Part shown: positions 1 through 6,938 of the stretch, one piece after another
How positions within the stretch are numbered: the first letter of the stretch is position 1
Layout: each line of letters begins with the position of its first letter
From: Sphingobacteriaceae bacterium
GTDB taxonomy: Bacteria; Bacteroidota; Bacteroidia; Sphingobacteriales; Sphingobacteriaceae
DNA: 12,542 nt
Direction of reading: 5' to 3'
NCBI GenBank assembly: GCA_947460275.1
Contig: CANHHZ010000044.1
Span: 1-12,542, forward strand
Notes under the pieces: generated by a model
What the model was told of the DNA's origin: nothing
Databases searched by the model: none
The model's input: only the letters and a program-made list of their open reading frames with translations
Made by a program: the position numbers and the translations under genes

Positions 1-1
1 A

Positions 2-29
2 AAAGCCTCTGATTTTCATCAGAGGCTTT
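2..29 (-). terminator. Rho-independent terminator of tRNA-Leu(CAA)
   Basis: A perfect 12-bp inverted repeat (arms 2-13 and 18-29, loop TTTC on the plus strand) lies directly after the 3' end of the minus-strand tRNA gene. Read on the minus strand, the GC-containing stem runs into at least four T residues at the window edge. Position and form fit an intrinsic terminator for the tRNA transcript. The length of the T tract cannot be judged because the window ends here. Confidence 0.85.
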
Positions 30-30
30 G

Positions 31-110
31 TACCCAGCGCCGGAGTCGAACCGGCACGGTTTCCCACAGGTGTTTGAGACCAGCGCGTCTACCAATTCCG
101 CCAGCTGGGC
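31..110 (-). tRNA. tRNA-Leu (anticodon CAA)
   Basis: A class II tRNA with a 7-bp acceptor stem (GCCCAGC with GCTGGGT, one G-U end pair), a D-arm with the GGTAGA loop, the anticodon loop CTCAAAC, a short variable arm (GG-GAAA-CC) and a T-arm GCCGG-TTCGACT-CCGGC. The anticodon CAA reads UUG leucine codons, and the long variable region fits leucine. The discriminator base is A73. The next bases are CAA, not CCA, so the 3' CCA must be added by tRNA nucleotidyltransferase. The anticodon stem (CTGGT/ACCTG) has one U-U mismatch at 28-42. It sits alone between its own promoter (131-162) and terminator (2-29), so it appears to be a single-gene unit. Confidence 0.95.
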
Positions 111-130
111 ATTTGCTTAAAAGCGGAATG

Positions 131-162
131 CAAATCTATGATTCGTAGCGGTAAAAAGCAAA
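131..162 (-). promoter_or_regulatory. Bacteroidota-type promoter of tRNA-Leu(CAA)
   Basis: Read on the minus strand: TTTG (-33 element, 162-159), a 20-base spacer, then TAGATTTG (-7 element, 138-131). This is an exact match to the TTTG / TAnnTTTG pattern recognised by the primary sigma factor of this phylum. The -7 box ends 20 bases before the first tRNA base, leaving room for a short leader. The second tRNA gene in this window shows the same geometry, which strengthens the call. Confidence 0.8.
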
Positions 163-181
163 CTTTATTTCTAATTTATTT

Positions 182-253
182 CTAAGCAAACTTTGGCTTT
201 TTAATAACCACAGCCTTACCGCCTTTATCGTTATTTTTTGGGTTAAATTCTAT
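182..253 (-). other. Possible small ORF or gene remnant (23 codons), unproven
   Basis: In the 167-base spacer between the aminopeptidase gene and the tRNA-Leu promoter, one minus-strand frame is open for 23 codons. It reads IEFNPKNNDKGGKAVV followed by IKKPKFA and a TAG stop, a lysine-rich peptide with coding-like triplets. There is no ATG, GTG or TTG at its head: it begins ATC-ATA after an in-frame TAA. It is in frame with the aminopeptidase downstream of that gene's TAGTAG double stop. It could be a remnant, a peptide with a non-standard start, or chance. No homologue is recognised. The rest of the spacer shows only the tRNA promoter. Confidence 0.15.
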
Positions 254-277
254 GATTTAAATGACATCAATTGTCTA

Positions 278-2053
278 CTACAAGGCCTTCGTCATTTCCT
301 TTAAAAATAACTTTTCCTCTTCATTTAAAAATGGGGCTACTTTTTCGTAAACAGTAGCATGGTACTGGTTTAGCCAATTGATATGGGCTTGTTCCAATAG
401 TTCTTTCTTTACCAAAGTAGTGTCAATAGGGGCTAAAGTTAAACTTTCGAAAGCGTAAAATTCGTTAAATTGGTTGCTTTGATCTTTTACAGTGAGTACC
501 AAATTTTCAATTCGAATACCATGTTTGCCCGAACGATATATCCCGGGTTCAATAGAGGTAATCATGCCCAATTCAATTGCTACAGGTGTTGCAGAAGCAT
601 TAAAAACTTGCGGACCTTCGTGCACGTTTAAATAAAATCCAACGCCGTGCCCAGTGCCATGACCGTAATTTAGAGCGTAATCCCACATGGGTCTGCGGGT
701 AATGGCATCTATTTGGTAACCGCATGTTCCTTTTGGGAAACGTGTTTTGCAGCCCTCAATCATGGCTTTGAGTACCAAGGTATAATCAATTTTTTCTTCC
801 TCGGTATTGTTGCCCATAGGCAAAATGCGGGTAATATCGGTAGTGCCATAATGGTATTGCCCACCCGAATCAACTAAAAATATACCATCAGCTTTGATAG
901 CTACATCACTTTCTGGAGTCGAAGAATAATGAGGCAATGCGCCATGTGCTTTATAACCGGCAATGGTGGTAAAACTTTCGCCCACAAAGCCTGGTTGGGT
1001 AGCTCTAAAGCTTCTAAGTTTTGCTGCGGCGGATAATTCGGTGATTTCAATTTTCCCTAAATTATCTTTTATCCATTTTAAAAATTGAGTGATAGCAACT
1101 CCGTCTTTAATCATGGCATTGCGTGTATTTTCTATTTCTACCTCGTTTTTAATGGCTTTTAAATTGGTAGATGGATTGGTATCTAGTACCTTTTTTACCG
1201 AGTTAGGAATAAGTTTATATAAGGCAAAACAATTTCTTTTAGGATCGATTAAAATTGAACTTCCTTCTGGTAAAAATTGTAAATCTTTAGCCACTGTTTC
1301 GTAAGCCAAAATCTCTACTCCACTTTGTGTTAAACTGGCCTTGTCTTCGTTGCTCAACTTGTTGGCATTGATATAGAGAAACGCTTGTTTTTCGGTAATT
1401 AAGGCAAAGCTAAGTACTACTGGGTTGTAGCTTACATCCTGTCCACGAAGGTTAAATAACCAAGCCATATCATCTAAAGATGAAATTAAATGATGGCTAA
1501 CTTTATGTTGTTGCATGGCTGCCCTAACTGCCGCTAGTTTATTTAAGGTAGATTGTCCTGTAAATTTTTCGTCAATTAAAAAAGCGGGTTCATTAGGTAG
1601 TTCTGGTCTGTTTGCCCAAATTTGATTTAGGTAGTCTTTATTTAAAAAAGTGATGTCTTTATAACTTAGTTGTTGTTGTAAAATTTCGCCAAGCAATACC
1701 GAAACCATTTTCTCGTCGAAAGCAATTTTAGCTTGCTGTGGCAACACTTCCGCTAACCATTGCACATATTCGGCTGCACCCTGTGCCTTTAATTTAACCA
1801 ATTCAAAACCACTGCCTTTCAATTGTGCTTCTGCTTGTTCAAAATATCTCGAATCAGCCCACAAACCTGCAAAATCTTGGGTAATAACTACTGTACTTAC
1901 CGATCCAGTAAAGCCTGTTGCAAAAGCAATACATTTATAATGGTTAGGTAAGTATTCGCTGATATGTGGGTCGGCAGATGGAATGATATACGCAGCTACG
2001 CCATCGGCTTTCATTTGTTGGCGAATGGCACTAAGTTTTTCAGAATAATTCAT
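278..2053 (-). CDS. Xaa-Pro aminopeptidase (aminopeptidase P, APP1 type, M24 family)
   Basis: A cytoplasmic metallopeptidase that removes an N-terminal residue when proline is second, helping to recycle proline-containing peptides. At 591 residues it has the long three-domain form of eukaryotic cytosolic APP1, not the roughly 440-residue E. coli PepP form. It has a creatinase-like N-terminal domain (about 5-135), a second related domain (about 160-305), a pita-bread catalytic domain (about 310-525) and the short M24 C-terminal domain (about 530-591). The dinuclear metal ligands are all visible: Asp395, Asp406, His469, Glu502 and Glu516. The catalytic-site histidines His375, His465 and His478 are also present, and the spacing closely matches the human enzyme. 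There is no signal peptide. Transcription runs towards the tRNA, and the gene ends in a double TAG. It is divergent from the receptor gene at 2169, with 115 bases between them. Confidence 0.95.
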   Translation of the reverse strand: MNYSEKLSAIRQQMKADGVAAYIIPSADPHISEYLPNHYKCIAFATGFTGSVSTVVITQDFAGLWADSRYFEQAEAQLKGSGFELVKLKAQGAAEYVQWLAEVLPQQAKIAFDEKMVSVLLGEILQQQLSYKDITFLNKDYLNQIWANRPELPNEPAFLIDEKFTGQSTLNKLAAVRAAMQQHKVSHHLISSLDDMAWLFNLRGQDVSYNPVVLSFALITEKQAFLYINANKLSNEDKASLTQSGVEILAYETVAKDLQFLPEGSSILIDPKRNCFALYKLIPNSVKKVLDTNPSTNLKAIKNEVEIENTRNAMIKDGVAITQFLKWIKDNLGKIEITELSAAAKLRSFRATQPGFVGESFTTIAGYKAHGALPHYSSTPESDVAIKADGIFLVDSGGQYHYGTTDITRILPMGNNTEEEKIDYTLVLKAMIEGCKTRFPKGTCGYQIDAITRRPMWDYALNYGHGTGHGVGFYLNVHEGPQVFNASATPVAIELGMITSIEPGIYRSGKHGIRIENLVLTVKDQSNQFNEFYAFESLTLAPIDTTLVKKELLEQAHINWLNQYHATVYEKVAPFLNEEEKLFLKEMTKAL

Positions 2054-2091
2054 CTACAAATGTGTGAAAGAAATATGGAAGTTGAAAATAA

Positions 2092-2099
2092 CAAATTTA
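2092..2099 (-). promoter_or_regulatory. Candidate -7 element for the aminopeptidase P gene
   Basis: On the minus strand TAAATTTG matches the TAnnTTTG consensus and ends 38 bases before the aminopeptidase start codon. No TTTG is seen at the expected distance upstream, so only half of the promoter is supported. In this AT-rich spacer a chance match is possible. Confidence 0.35.
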
Positions 2100-2156
2100 A
2101 AAAACGCATAATTTAACTATGCCTTCTTAAACTGAGGTATTTAATGCGCTAGTGTT

Positions 2157-2164
2157 TATATTTG
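2157..2164 (+). promoter_or_regulatory. Candidate -7 element almost abutting the receptor gene start
   Basis: TATATTTG fits TAnnTTTG and ends only four bases before the ATG at 2169. If used, transcription would begin at or very near the start codon and give a leaderless or near-leaderless mRNA. No convincing -33 element is seen 18-21 bases upstream, so this is a half-supported call. Confidence 0.35.
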
Positions 2165-2168
2165 CCTG

Positions 2169-2975
2169 ATGCAAAAAACTTTTGTAGACCAAATGGGGCG
2201 TGAAATACAAATTAATTATCCACCTAAAAGGATTATTTCCATTGTGCCTTCGCAAAGCGAATTGCTTTTTGAGCTCGGTTTGGATGCCGAAGTCATTGGG
2301 ATTACTAAATTTTGTATTCATCCGATTGCCAAATTTGCAGAACGAGCAAAGGTTGGTGGCACCAAAACGCTTAATATAGAGCGCATTAGACAGTTGCAAC
2401 CCGATTTAATTATCGGAAATAAAGAAGAAAACACACAAAGTGAAATAGAATTATTAGCGCAAGAGTTTCCGGTGTGGATGACTGATATAAGCAATTTAGA
2501 AGAAGCTATAGTTTCCATTTCACAAATCGGAGATTTGGTAAACAAACAACCCGAAGCGGCTTATTTAAACCATTTGATCAATGCAGGTTTTACCGATTTA
2601 CAAGCTTTAGCGCTCCGTAAAAATATCAATCAATCGGTTGCTTACTTAATTTGGAAAGACCCATATATTTGTGCGGGCCGACACACTTTTATCCACGATG
2701 TTTTAACCAAAATAGGCTTAAAAAATGTTGTAATACAAAGTAGATATCCTGAAATTAACCTCTCAGAACTAATTGCTAAAGATCCACAACTCGTTTTTCT
2801 TTCTTCAGAACCTTATCCATTTAAACAAAAGCACATTGATGAAATTCAATCGGCTTTGCCCAATGCAAAAGTGATGCTTGTTGATGGCGAAATGTTTTCG
2901 TGGCACGGTAGCAGGTTGGTTAAGGCTGTGAATTATCTCTTTCAGTTGCAAGATCGTTTGAGTCAGAAGTCATAA
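2169..2975 (+). CDS. BtuF-like helical-backbone metal receptor, no signal peptide
   Basis: A 268-residue protein of the periplasmic-binding type 2 family (BtuF/FhuD/FepB class), whose members bind corrinoids, haem or ferric siderophores for ABC importers. Family hallmarks are the opening PKRIISIVPSQSELL (19-33), the helix-leading GGTKTLNIERIRQLQPDLIIGN (63-84, shown in part by residues such as Pro78 and Asp79), and the C-terminal WHGSRL (245-250). The usual export signal or lipobox is missing. The protein starts directly in the mature domain, and an in-frame TAA at 2142-2144 with no start codon before the ATG rules out a longer form. It should therefore stay in the cytoplasm unless exported another way. 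No permease or ATPase gene lies nearby, so the ligand is unknown; corrinoid is one guess from the BtuF resemblance. No clear terminator follows. Confidence 0.85.
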   Translation: MQKTFVDQMGREIQINYPPKRIISIVPSQSELLFELGLDAEVIGITKFCIHPIAKFAERAKVGGTKTLNIERIRQLQPDLIIGNKEENTQSEIELLAQEFPVWMTDISNLEEAIVSISQIGDLVNKQPEAAYLNHLINAGFTDLQALALRKNINQSVAYLIWKDPYICAGRHTFIHDVLTKIGLKNVVIQSRYPEINLSELIAKDPQLVFLSSEPYPFKQKHIDEIQSALPNAKVMLVDGEMFSWHGSRLVKAVNYLFQLQDRLSQKS

Positions 2976-3040
2976 CTCTCATGCCCGGAGTTTGCTTTCC
3001 ACTTTAGTCTTCCTCTAAAAAAAATAATTCGATTTTTCTT

Positions 3041-3070
3041 TTTGATAATTGAAGCAAAACGCTATCTTTG
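3041..3070 (+). promoter_or_regulatory. Bacteroidota-type promoter of tRNA-Leu(UAG)
   Basis: TTTG (3041-3044), an 18-base spacer and TATCTTTG (3063-3070) match the phylum's primary promoter pattern. The -7 box ends 22 bases before the tRNA, nearly the same distance as for the tRNA at 31-110. Confidence 0.8.
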
Positions 3071-3092
3071 CAATCCAAATTAAGTCCTAACT

Positions 3093-3177
3093 GCGGAAGT
3101 GGCGTAATTGGTAGCCGCACCAGACTTAGGATCTGGCGCTTCACGGCGTGGGGGTTCGAGTCCCTTCTTCCGCACCA
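3093..3177 (+). tRNA. tRNA-Leu (anticodon UAG), CCA encoded
   Basis: A class II tRNA with a perfect acceptor stem GCGGAAG/CTTCCGC, a D-loop with GGTAG, the anticodon stem-loop CCAGA-CTTAGGA-TCTGG, a long variable arm, and a T-arm with the GTTCGAG loop. The anticodon TAG reads CUN leucine codons, CUA best. The 3' CCA is encoded at 3175-3177, unlike the other leucine tRNA in this window. It appears to be a single-gene unit between its own promoter and terminator. Confidence 0.97.
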
Positions 3178-3187
3178 AAAATTGAAG

Positions 3188-3222
3188 CCGTTTCAAACCA
3201 AAATTTGAAACGGTTTTTTTTT
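3188..3222 (+). terminator. Rho-independent terminator of tRNA-Leu(UAG)
   Basis: A perfect 10-bp stem (CCGTTTCAAA 3188-3197 with TTTGAAACGG 3204-3213), a six-base loop CCAAAA and nine consecutive T residues (3214-3222) begin 11 bases after the tRNA. This is a textbook intrinsic terminator, so the following tig gene must have its own promoter. Confidence 0.93.
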
Positions 3223-3261
3223 AAAGACATTGATAAAAAAACAAATGTAAATCGATGTGCG

Positions 3262-3296
3262 TTTGAGTTTGATGATTTCCTCAAAACTCAAAACTC
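3262..3296 (+). repeat. Leader hairpin and CAAAACTC direct repeats upstream of tig
   Basis: TTTGAGTTT (3262-3270) can pair with AAACTCAAA (3284-3292), giving a 9-bp stem and a 13-base loop 29 bases before the tig start. The right arm lies inside two overlapping copies of the octamer CAAAACTC (3282-3289 and 3289-3296). There is no T tract, so it is not a simple terminator. It could be a 5'-UTR structure of tig or a spacer repeat; a third octamer copy lies in the polX-sppA spacer. No TAnnTTTG box was found between 3223 and 3320. Confidence 0.35.
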
Positions 3297-3320
3297 ATAT
3301 CTCAATACTTAATGTAAGAA

Positions 3321-4667
3321 ATGAACATCACACAGGAGAAAATTGACGATTTAAATGCAGTAGTTAAAGTGACTATTGCGCCTGAAGATTATAGCCAAAG
3401 AGTAGAAAAAGCACTTAAGGAGCAGGCTAAAAAAGCAAATTTACCAGGTTTCCGTAAAGGTATGGTGCCAGTTGGACACATCAAAAAAATGTATGGCAAA
3501 AGTATCTTGGTAGAAGAAATCAACAACATGTTGAGCGAAAACTTAACCAAATACTTAGCAGACAATAAAGTGGAAATTCTTGGTCAGCCTTTACCAGTAA
3601 TGGATGATACTTTAGAATTTAAATGGGACAATACTGATAATTTTGAGTTTAAGTACGAATTGGGTTTAGCGCCAAAAGTTGACGTAGAGGTAACTTCTAA
3701 AGATAAGTTTAAACAATACAATGTTAAAGCTGATCAAGAAACTTTAACATCTCGTATCAAAAATATCCGTAAAAGCTATGGCAAAATGACAAACCCTGAT
3801 GTTTCGGCAGAAGGTGATGTGCTTTATGCAGATTTGGTACAACTTTCGCCTGATGGTTCGGTTTTTGAAGGTGGTATTACAAGTACAGGTTCTATCCGTT
3901 TAGATTTGGTAACTGATAAAAAGATTTTAAAATCTTTAGTCGGCCTTAAAAAAGATGATGTGTTGAACTTAGACATCCAAAAAACTTTTGACAACAATGA
4001 AACTATAATTGCAAAATTGTTGAACATTGAAGAAGCGGATGCAAAAGAATTGAAATCTACCTTTCAGGTAACAGTTAAAAATGTAAACCGTTTAGAAGAG
4101 TCTGATTTAAATCAAGAGTTCTTTGATAAAATATTTGGTGCAGGTTTAGTAAGTGATGAGGCGGGTTTTAGAGCTAAAATTACCGAAGAAATAGAAAGCA
4201 TGTTTAAACAAGATGCCGACCGAAAACTGCAAAACGATATTTATACCCAGTTGGTATCGCAAACTAAAATGCAATTGCCTGATGCGTTTTTACGTAAGTG
4301 GTTAAAAGCAACCAACGAGAAACTAACAGACGAAGAGTTGGCTCAAGGTTTTGACGATTTTGCTAAAAATCTAAAATGGACATTGATTGAAAACAAAATC
4401 ATCACTGATAACGAAATTAAAATTGAATATAAAGACGTTTTTGAAACCGCAAAACAACGTTTAGATGCTCAGTTCAGAATGTATAGTCCACAACCAATGC
4501 CCGAAGATCAGTTGGCGCAATATGCAGCTACTTTTTTACAAGAAAAAGAAAATGCAAATCGCATTTTTGATGAAGTAAAGGCATTAAAAGTGTTCGAACA
4601 TATTCAATCTGTTGCAACTTTGGTACAAGAAGATATAGACTATAAGAAATTTGTTGCGTTAAATTAA
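3321..4667 (+). CDS. tig: Trigger factor, ribosome-associated chaperone
   Basis: Trigger factor binds ribosomal protein uL23 at the exit tunnel and shields emerging nascent chains. The 448 residues fit the family's usual length. The N-terminal ribosome-binding domain (about 1-115) carries the signature GFRKGMVP at 43-50, the tip that docks on the ribosome. A middle FKBP-like peptidyl-prolyl isomerase domain (about 150-245) is recognisable from GDVLYADL (165-172) and DGSVFEGG (178-185). Its sequence is diverged, so isomerase activity is uncertain. The remainder (about 250-448) is the helical chaperone body and arms. The ATG at 3321 starts directly with the conserved N-terminal strand; the preceding AATGTAAGAA is a weak ribosome site, as is usual here. 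It precedes clpP and clpX as in many bacteria, but a terminator hairpin follows it. Confidence 0.96.
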   Translation: MNITQEKIDDLNAVVKVTIAPEDYSQRVEKALKEQAKKANLPGFRKGMVPVGHIKKMYGKSILVEEINNMLSENLTKYLADNKVEILGQPLPVMDDTLEFKWDNTDNFEFKYELGLAPKVDVEVTSKDKFKQYNVKADQETLTSRIKNIRKSYGKMTNPDVSAEGDVLYADLVQLSPDGSVFEGGITSTGSIRLDLVTDKKILKSLVGLKKDDVLNLDIQKTFDNNETIIAKLLNIEEADAKELKSTFQVTVKNVNRLEESDLNQEFFDKIFGAGLVSDEAGFRAKITEEIESMFKQDADRKLQNDIYTQLVSQTKMQLPDAFLRKWLKATNEKLTDEELAQGFDDFAKNLKWTLIENKIITDNEIKIEYKDVFETAKQRLDAQFRMYSPQPMPEDQLAQYAATFLQEKENANRIFDEVKALKVFEHIQSVATLVQEDIDYKKFVALN

Positions 4668-4719
4668 TCTTCTTTTTTCCCCAAATAAGTAAATTGCTTA
4701 CCAAAGGAATTAAAAATTT

Positions 4720-4751
4720 ACCAAGAGCAGCTTTAGGCTGCTCTTGGTTTA
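4720..4751 (+). terminator. Terminator hairpin between tig and clpP
   Basis: A perfect 12-bp stem (ACCAAGAGCAGC 4720-4731 with its complement 4737-4748) has a five-base loop TTTAG and is followed by TTAT. The T tract is short, so termination may be partial. The remaining 170 bases before clpP are very AT-rich, and I find no exact TAnnTTTG box there (closest TAATTTAG at 4862-4869). Confidence 0.75.
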
Positions 4752-4920
4752 TCTAAACAATGCAGTTTTTTAAAAGCATTTGATTAGCTTTAATAAAAAT
4801 TTTAACAGCATAAGATTGCTTATTACTGACCAATATTTATTACTTTATAAAAAGAATTAAATAATTTAGCAAAAACATAAGTCCTGCTCAAATCAATATT
4901 TAAACAAGAAACATAATATC

Positions 4921-5607
4921 ATGAAAATAGATAAAGAAGAATTTAGAAAATACGCGGTTAAGCATCATAGAATTAATGGCTTAAATGTTGATAGATTTAT
5001 TGCTTCAACAAACCATTCACCTAAATCGATGACCCCTTATATCATCGAGGAGCGCCAGCTAAATGTAGCACAAATGGACGTTTTTTCTCGTTTGATGATG
5101 GATAGGATTATCTTTTTAGGAGATGCTATTTATGATCAGAATGCAAATATCATCCAAGCACAATTATTGTTTTTGCAATCAACAGACGCCAACCGCGATA
5201 TACAAATTTATATCAATTCGCCAGGCGGTTCTGTATACGCAGGTTTAGGTATTTATGATACCATGCAGTACATCACACCAGATGTGGCTACCATTTGTAC
5301 AGGTATGGCAGCATCAATGGGTGCGGTTTTATTGGTGGCTGGTGCCAAAGGTAAGCGTGCTGCTTTAACACATTCAAGAGTAATGATTCATCAACCATCT
5401 GGCGGTGCGCAAGGGGTAGCCTCTGATATGGAAATTAACTTGAGAGAAATGCTTAAGTTGAAAAAAGAATTATATGATATCATTTCCACCCATTCTGGAC
5501 AAAGCTACGAATGGGTCGAAAAGGCTTCCGATCGTGATTATTGGATGAAAGCGGATGAGGCCAAAGAGTTTGGTATGATTGATGAGGTATTAGGTTCGAA
5601 TAAATAA
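4921..5607 (+). CDS. clpP: ATP-dependent Clp protease proteolytic subunit
   Basis: A cytoplasmic serine protease forming a double-heptamer barrel that degrades polypeptides fed in by ClpX or another Clp ATPase. The catalytic triad is complete: Ser132 in GMAASMG, His157 in RVMIHQPSGG, and Asp206 in SDRDYW. Spacing is identical to E. coli ClpP (Ser-His 25, Ser-Asp 74). The substrate-binding strand INSPGG lies at 98-103. At 228 residues it is somewhat longer than the E. coli precursor (207). The extra length is a basic N-terminal stretch of about 35 residues before PYIIEER, which may be a propeptide or a lineage-specific extension. The following clpX starts 87 bases downstream with no terminator between, so the two are probably co-transcribed. 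Confidence 0.97.
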   Translation: MKIDKEEFRKYAVKHHRINGLNVDRFIASTNHSPKSMTPYIIEERQLNVAQMDVFSRLMMDRIIFLGDAIYDQNANIIQAQLLFLQSTDANRDIQIYINSPGGSVYAGLGIYDTMQYITPDVATICTGMAASMGAVLLVAGAKGKRAALTHSRVMIHQPSGGAQGVASDMEINLREMLKLKKELYDIISTHSGQSYEWVEKASDRDYWMKADEAKEFGMIDEVLGSNK

Positions 5608-5652
5608 ATAACACTAAAAATTAGCAACTACTTATAGAAAAACACAACCCGA

Positions 5653-5673
5653 TGGCAAGTGGAAATCTTGCCA
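5653..5673 (+). promoter_or_regulatory. Hairpin in the clpX leader
   Basis: TGGCAAG (5653-5659) and CTTGCCA (5667-5673) form a perfect 7-bp stem with a 7-base loop, 21 bases before the preferred clpX start. There is no T run, so it is not a terminator. It may protect the mRNA end, mark a processing site between clpP and clpX, or affect translation. It covers an alternative GTG start at 5659, which argues against use of that codon. Confidence 0.4.
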
Positions 5674-5694
5674 ATGGGAAATCATAAAATAAAG

Positions 5695-6933
5695 ATGGCT
5701 AAACAAAATAAAGACTCACGTTGCTCTTTTTGTAATTCCCCAAAACAGGAAACTTTAATGCTTATTGAGGGAATGGACGCCTATATCTGCGATAAATGTG
5801 TGACGCAGGCAAATGTCTTGCTAGCGCAGGAATTAGGTAATAAAAAAAGTAAAACCTTTGATGATTCGTTTCGGTTGTTGAAGCCCGCAGAAATAAAAGC
5901 GCACATCGATCAATATGTGATTGGACAGGATGATGCCAAAAAAGTACTTTCTGTAGCTGTTTATAACCATTACAAAAGGTTAAGTCAGAAAATAAGCAAC
6001 GATGAAGTTGAGATTGAAAAATCTAATATTATGTTGGTTGGCGAAACAGGAACCGGTAAAACGCTTTTGGCCAAAACCATTGCTAAAATATTGCAAGTGC
6101 CTTTTTGTATTGTAGATGCTACGGTTTTAACAGAAGCTGGATATGTAGGCGAAGACGTAGAAAGTATTTTGACACGTTTATTGCAAGCTGCAGATTACGA
6201 CGTTGCGGCTGCCGAGAGGGGAATAGTTTATATTGATGAAGTTGATAAAGTTGCCCGCAAAAGCGACAACCCATCAATTACAAGAGATGTTTCTGGCGAA
6301 GGTGTACAACAAGCCTTGCTTAAAATATTAGAAGGAACAGTTGTAAATGTACCGCCACAGGGTGGAAGAAAACATCCAGATCAAAAAATGATTCCCGTAA
6401 ACACCAATAATATTTTATTTATTTGCGGTGGTGCTTTTGATGGCATAGAGCGTAAAATAGCTAACCGTTTGCGTACCCAAGCAGTAGGCTACAAAGTAAA
6501 AAAAGACGATGCAGATTTAGATTTGAAAAATTTGTACAAATACATTACGCCACAAGATTTAAAAGCTTTTGGTTTGATACCAGAACTTATTGGTCGTGTG
6601 CCAGTGCTTACTCACCTTAATCCATTAGATATAGAGGCTTTGCGTAATATTTTAACAGAGCCTAAAAATTCATTGTTAAAACAGTATATCAAACTGTTTG
6701 AATATGAAAACGTAAAATTGATATTTGACAATGAAGTATTGGATTTCATTGTTAATAAAGCCATGGAATATAAGCTTGGTGCCAGGGGATTGCGCTCTAT
6801 TTGTGAGGCAATTATGCTGGATGCTATGTACGAAACTCCCTCAAATCAAGATGTGAAAGAAGTGCACGTAACCTTGGATTATGCGATTGAAAAATTTGAA
6901 AAAGCAGATTTTAAAAAGCTAAAAGCTGCATAA
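5695..6933 (+). CDS. clpX: ATP-dependent Clp protease ATP-binding subunit ClpX
   Basis: A hexameric AAA+ unfoldase that recognises tagged substrates and threads them into ClpP. From the ATG at 5695 it is 412 residues. A zinc-binding domain has Cys10, Cys13, Cys32 and Cys35. The AAA+ core has Walker A GETGTGKT (116-123), pore loop GYVG (149-152), Walker B IVYIDEVDK with Asp181 and Glu182, the RKH loop (225-227), arginine finger Arg301 and sensor-2 Arg364 in GARGLR. The ClpP-docking loop reads VGY (264-266) instead of the E. coli IGF. I prefer the ATG at 5695 because MAKQNK leads straight into the zinc finger. In-frame starts at 5659 (GTG) and 5674 (ATG) would add an unconserved stretch of 12 or 7 residues. 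It ends at a strong terminator. Confidence 0.96.
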   Translation: MAKQNKDSRCSFCNSPKQETLMLIEGMDAYICDKCVTQANVLLAQELGNKKSKTFDDSFRLLKPAEIKAHIDQYVIGQDDAKKVLSVAVYNHYKRLSQKISNDEVEIEKSNIMLVGETGTGKTLLAKTIAKILQVPFCIVDATVLTEAGYVGEDVESILTRLLQAADYDVAAAERGIVYIDEVDKVARKSDNPSITRDVSGEGVQQALLKILEGTVVNVPPQGGRKHPDQKMIPVNTNNILFICGGAFDGIERKIANRLRTQAVGYKVKKDDADLDLKNLYKYITPQDLKAFGLIPELIGRVPVLTHLNPLDIEALRNILTEPKNSLLKQYIKLFEYENVKLIFDNEVLDFIVNKAMEYKLGARGLRSICEAIMLDAMYETPSNQDVKEVHVTLDYAIEKFEKADFKKLKAA

Positions 6934-6938
6934 AGTTT

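Noticed and set aside
1089..1304. Plus-strand 71-codon open frame opposite the aminopeptidase gene
   Set aside because: It lies wholly inside the well-supported aminopeptidase P gene on the other strand and shows no recognisable domain; an antisense shadow.
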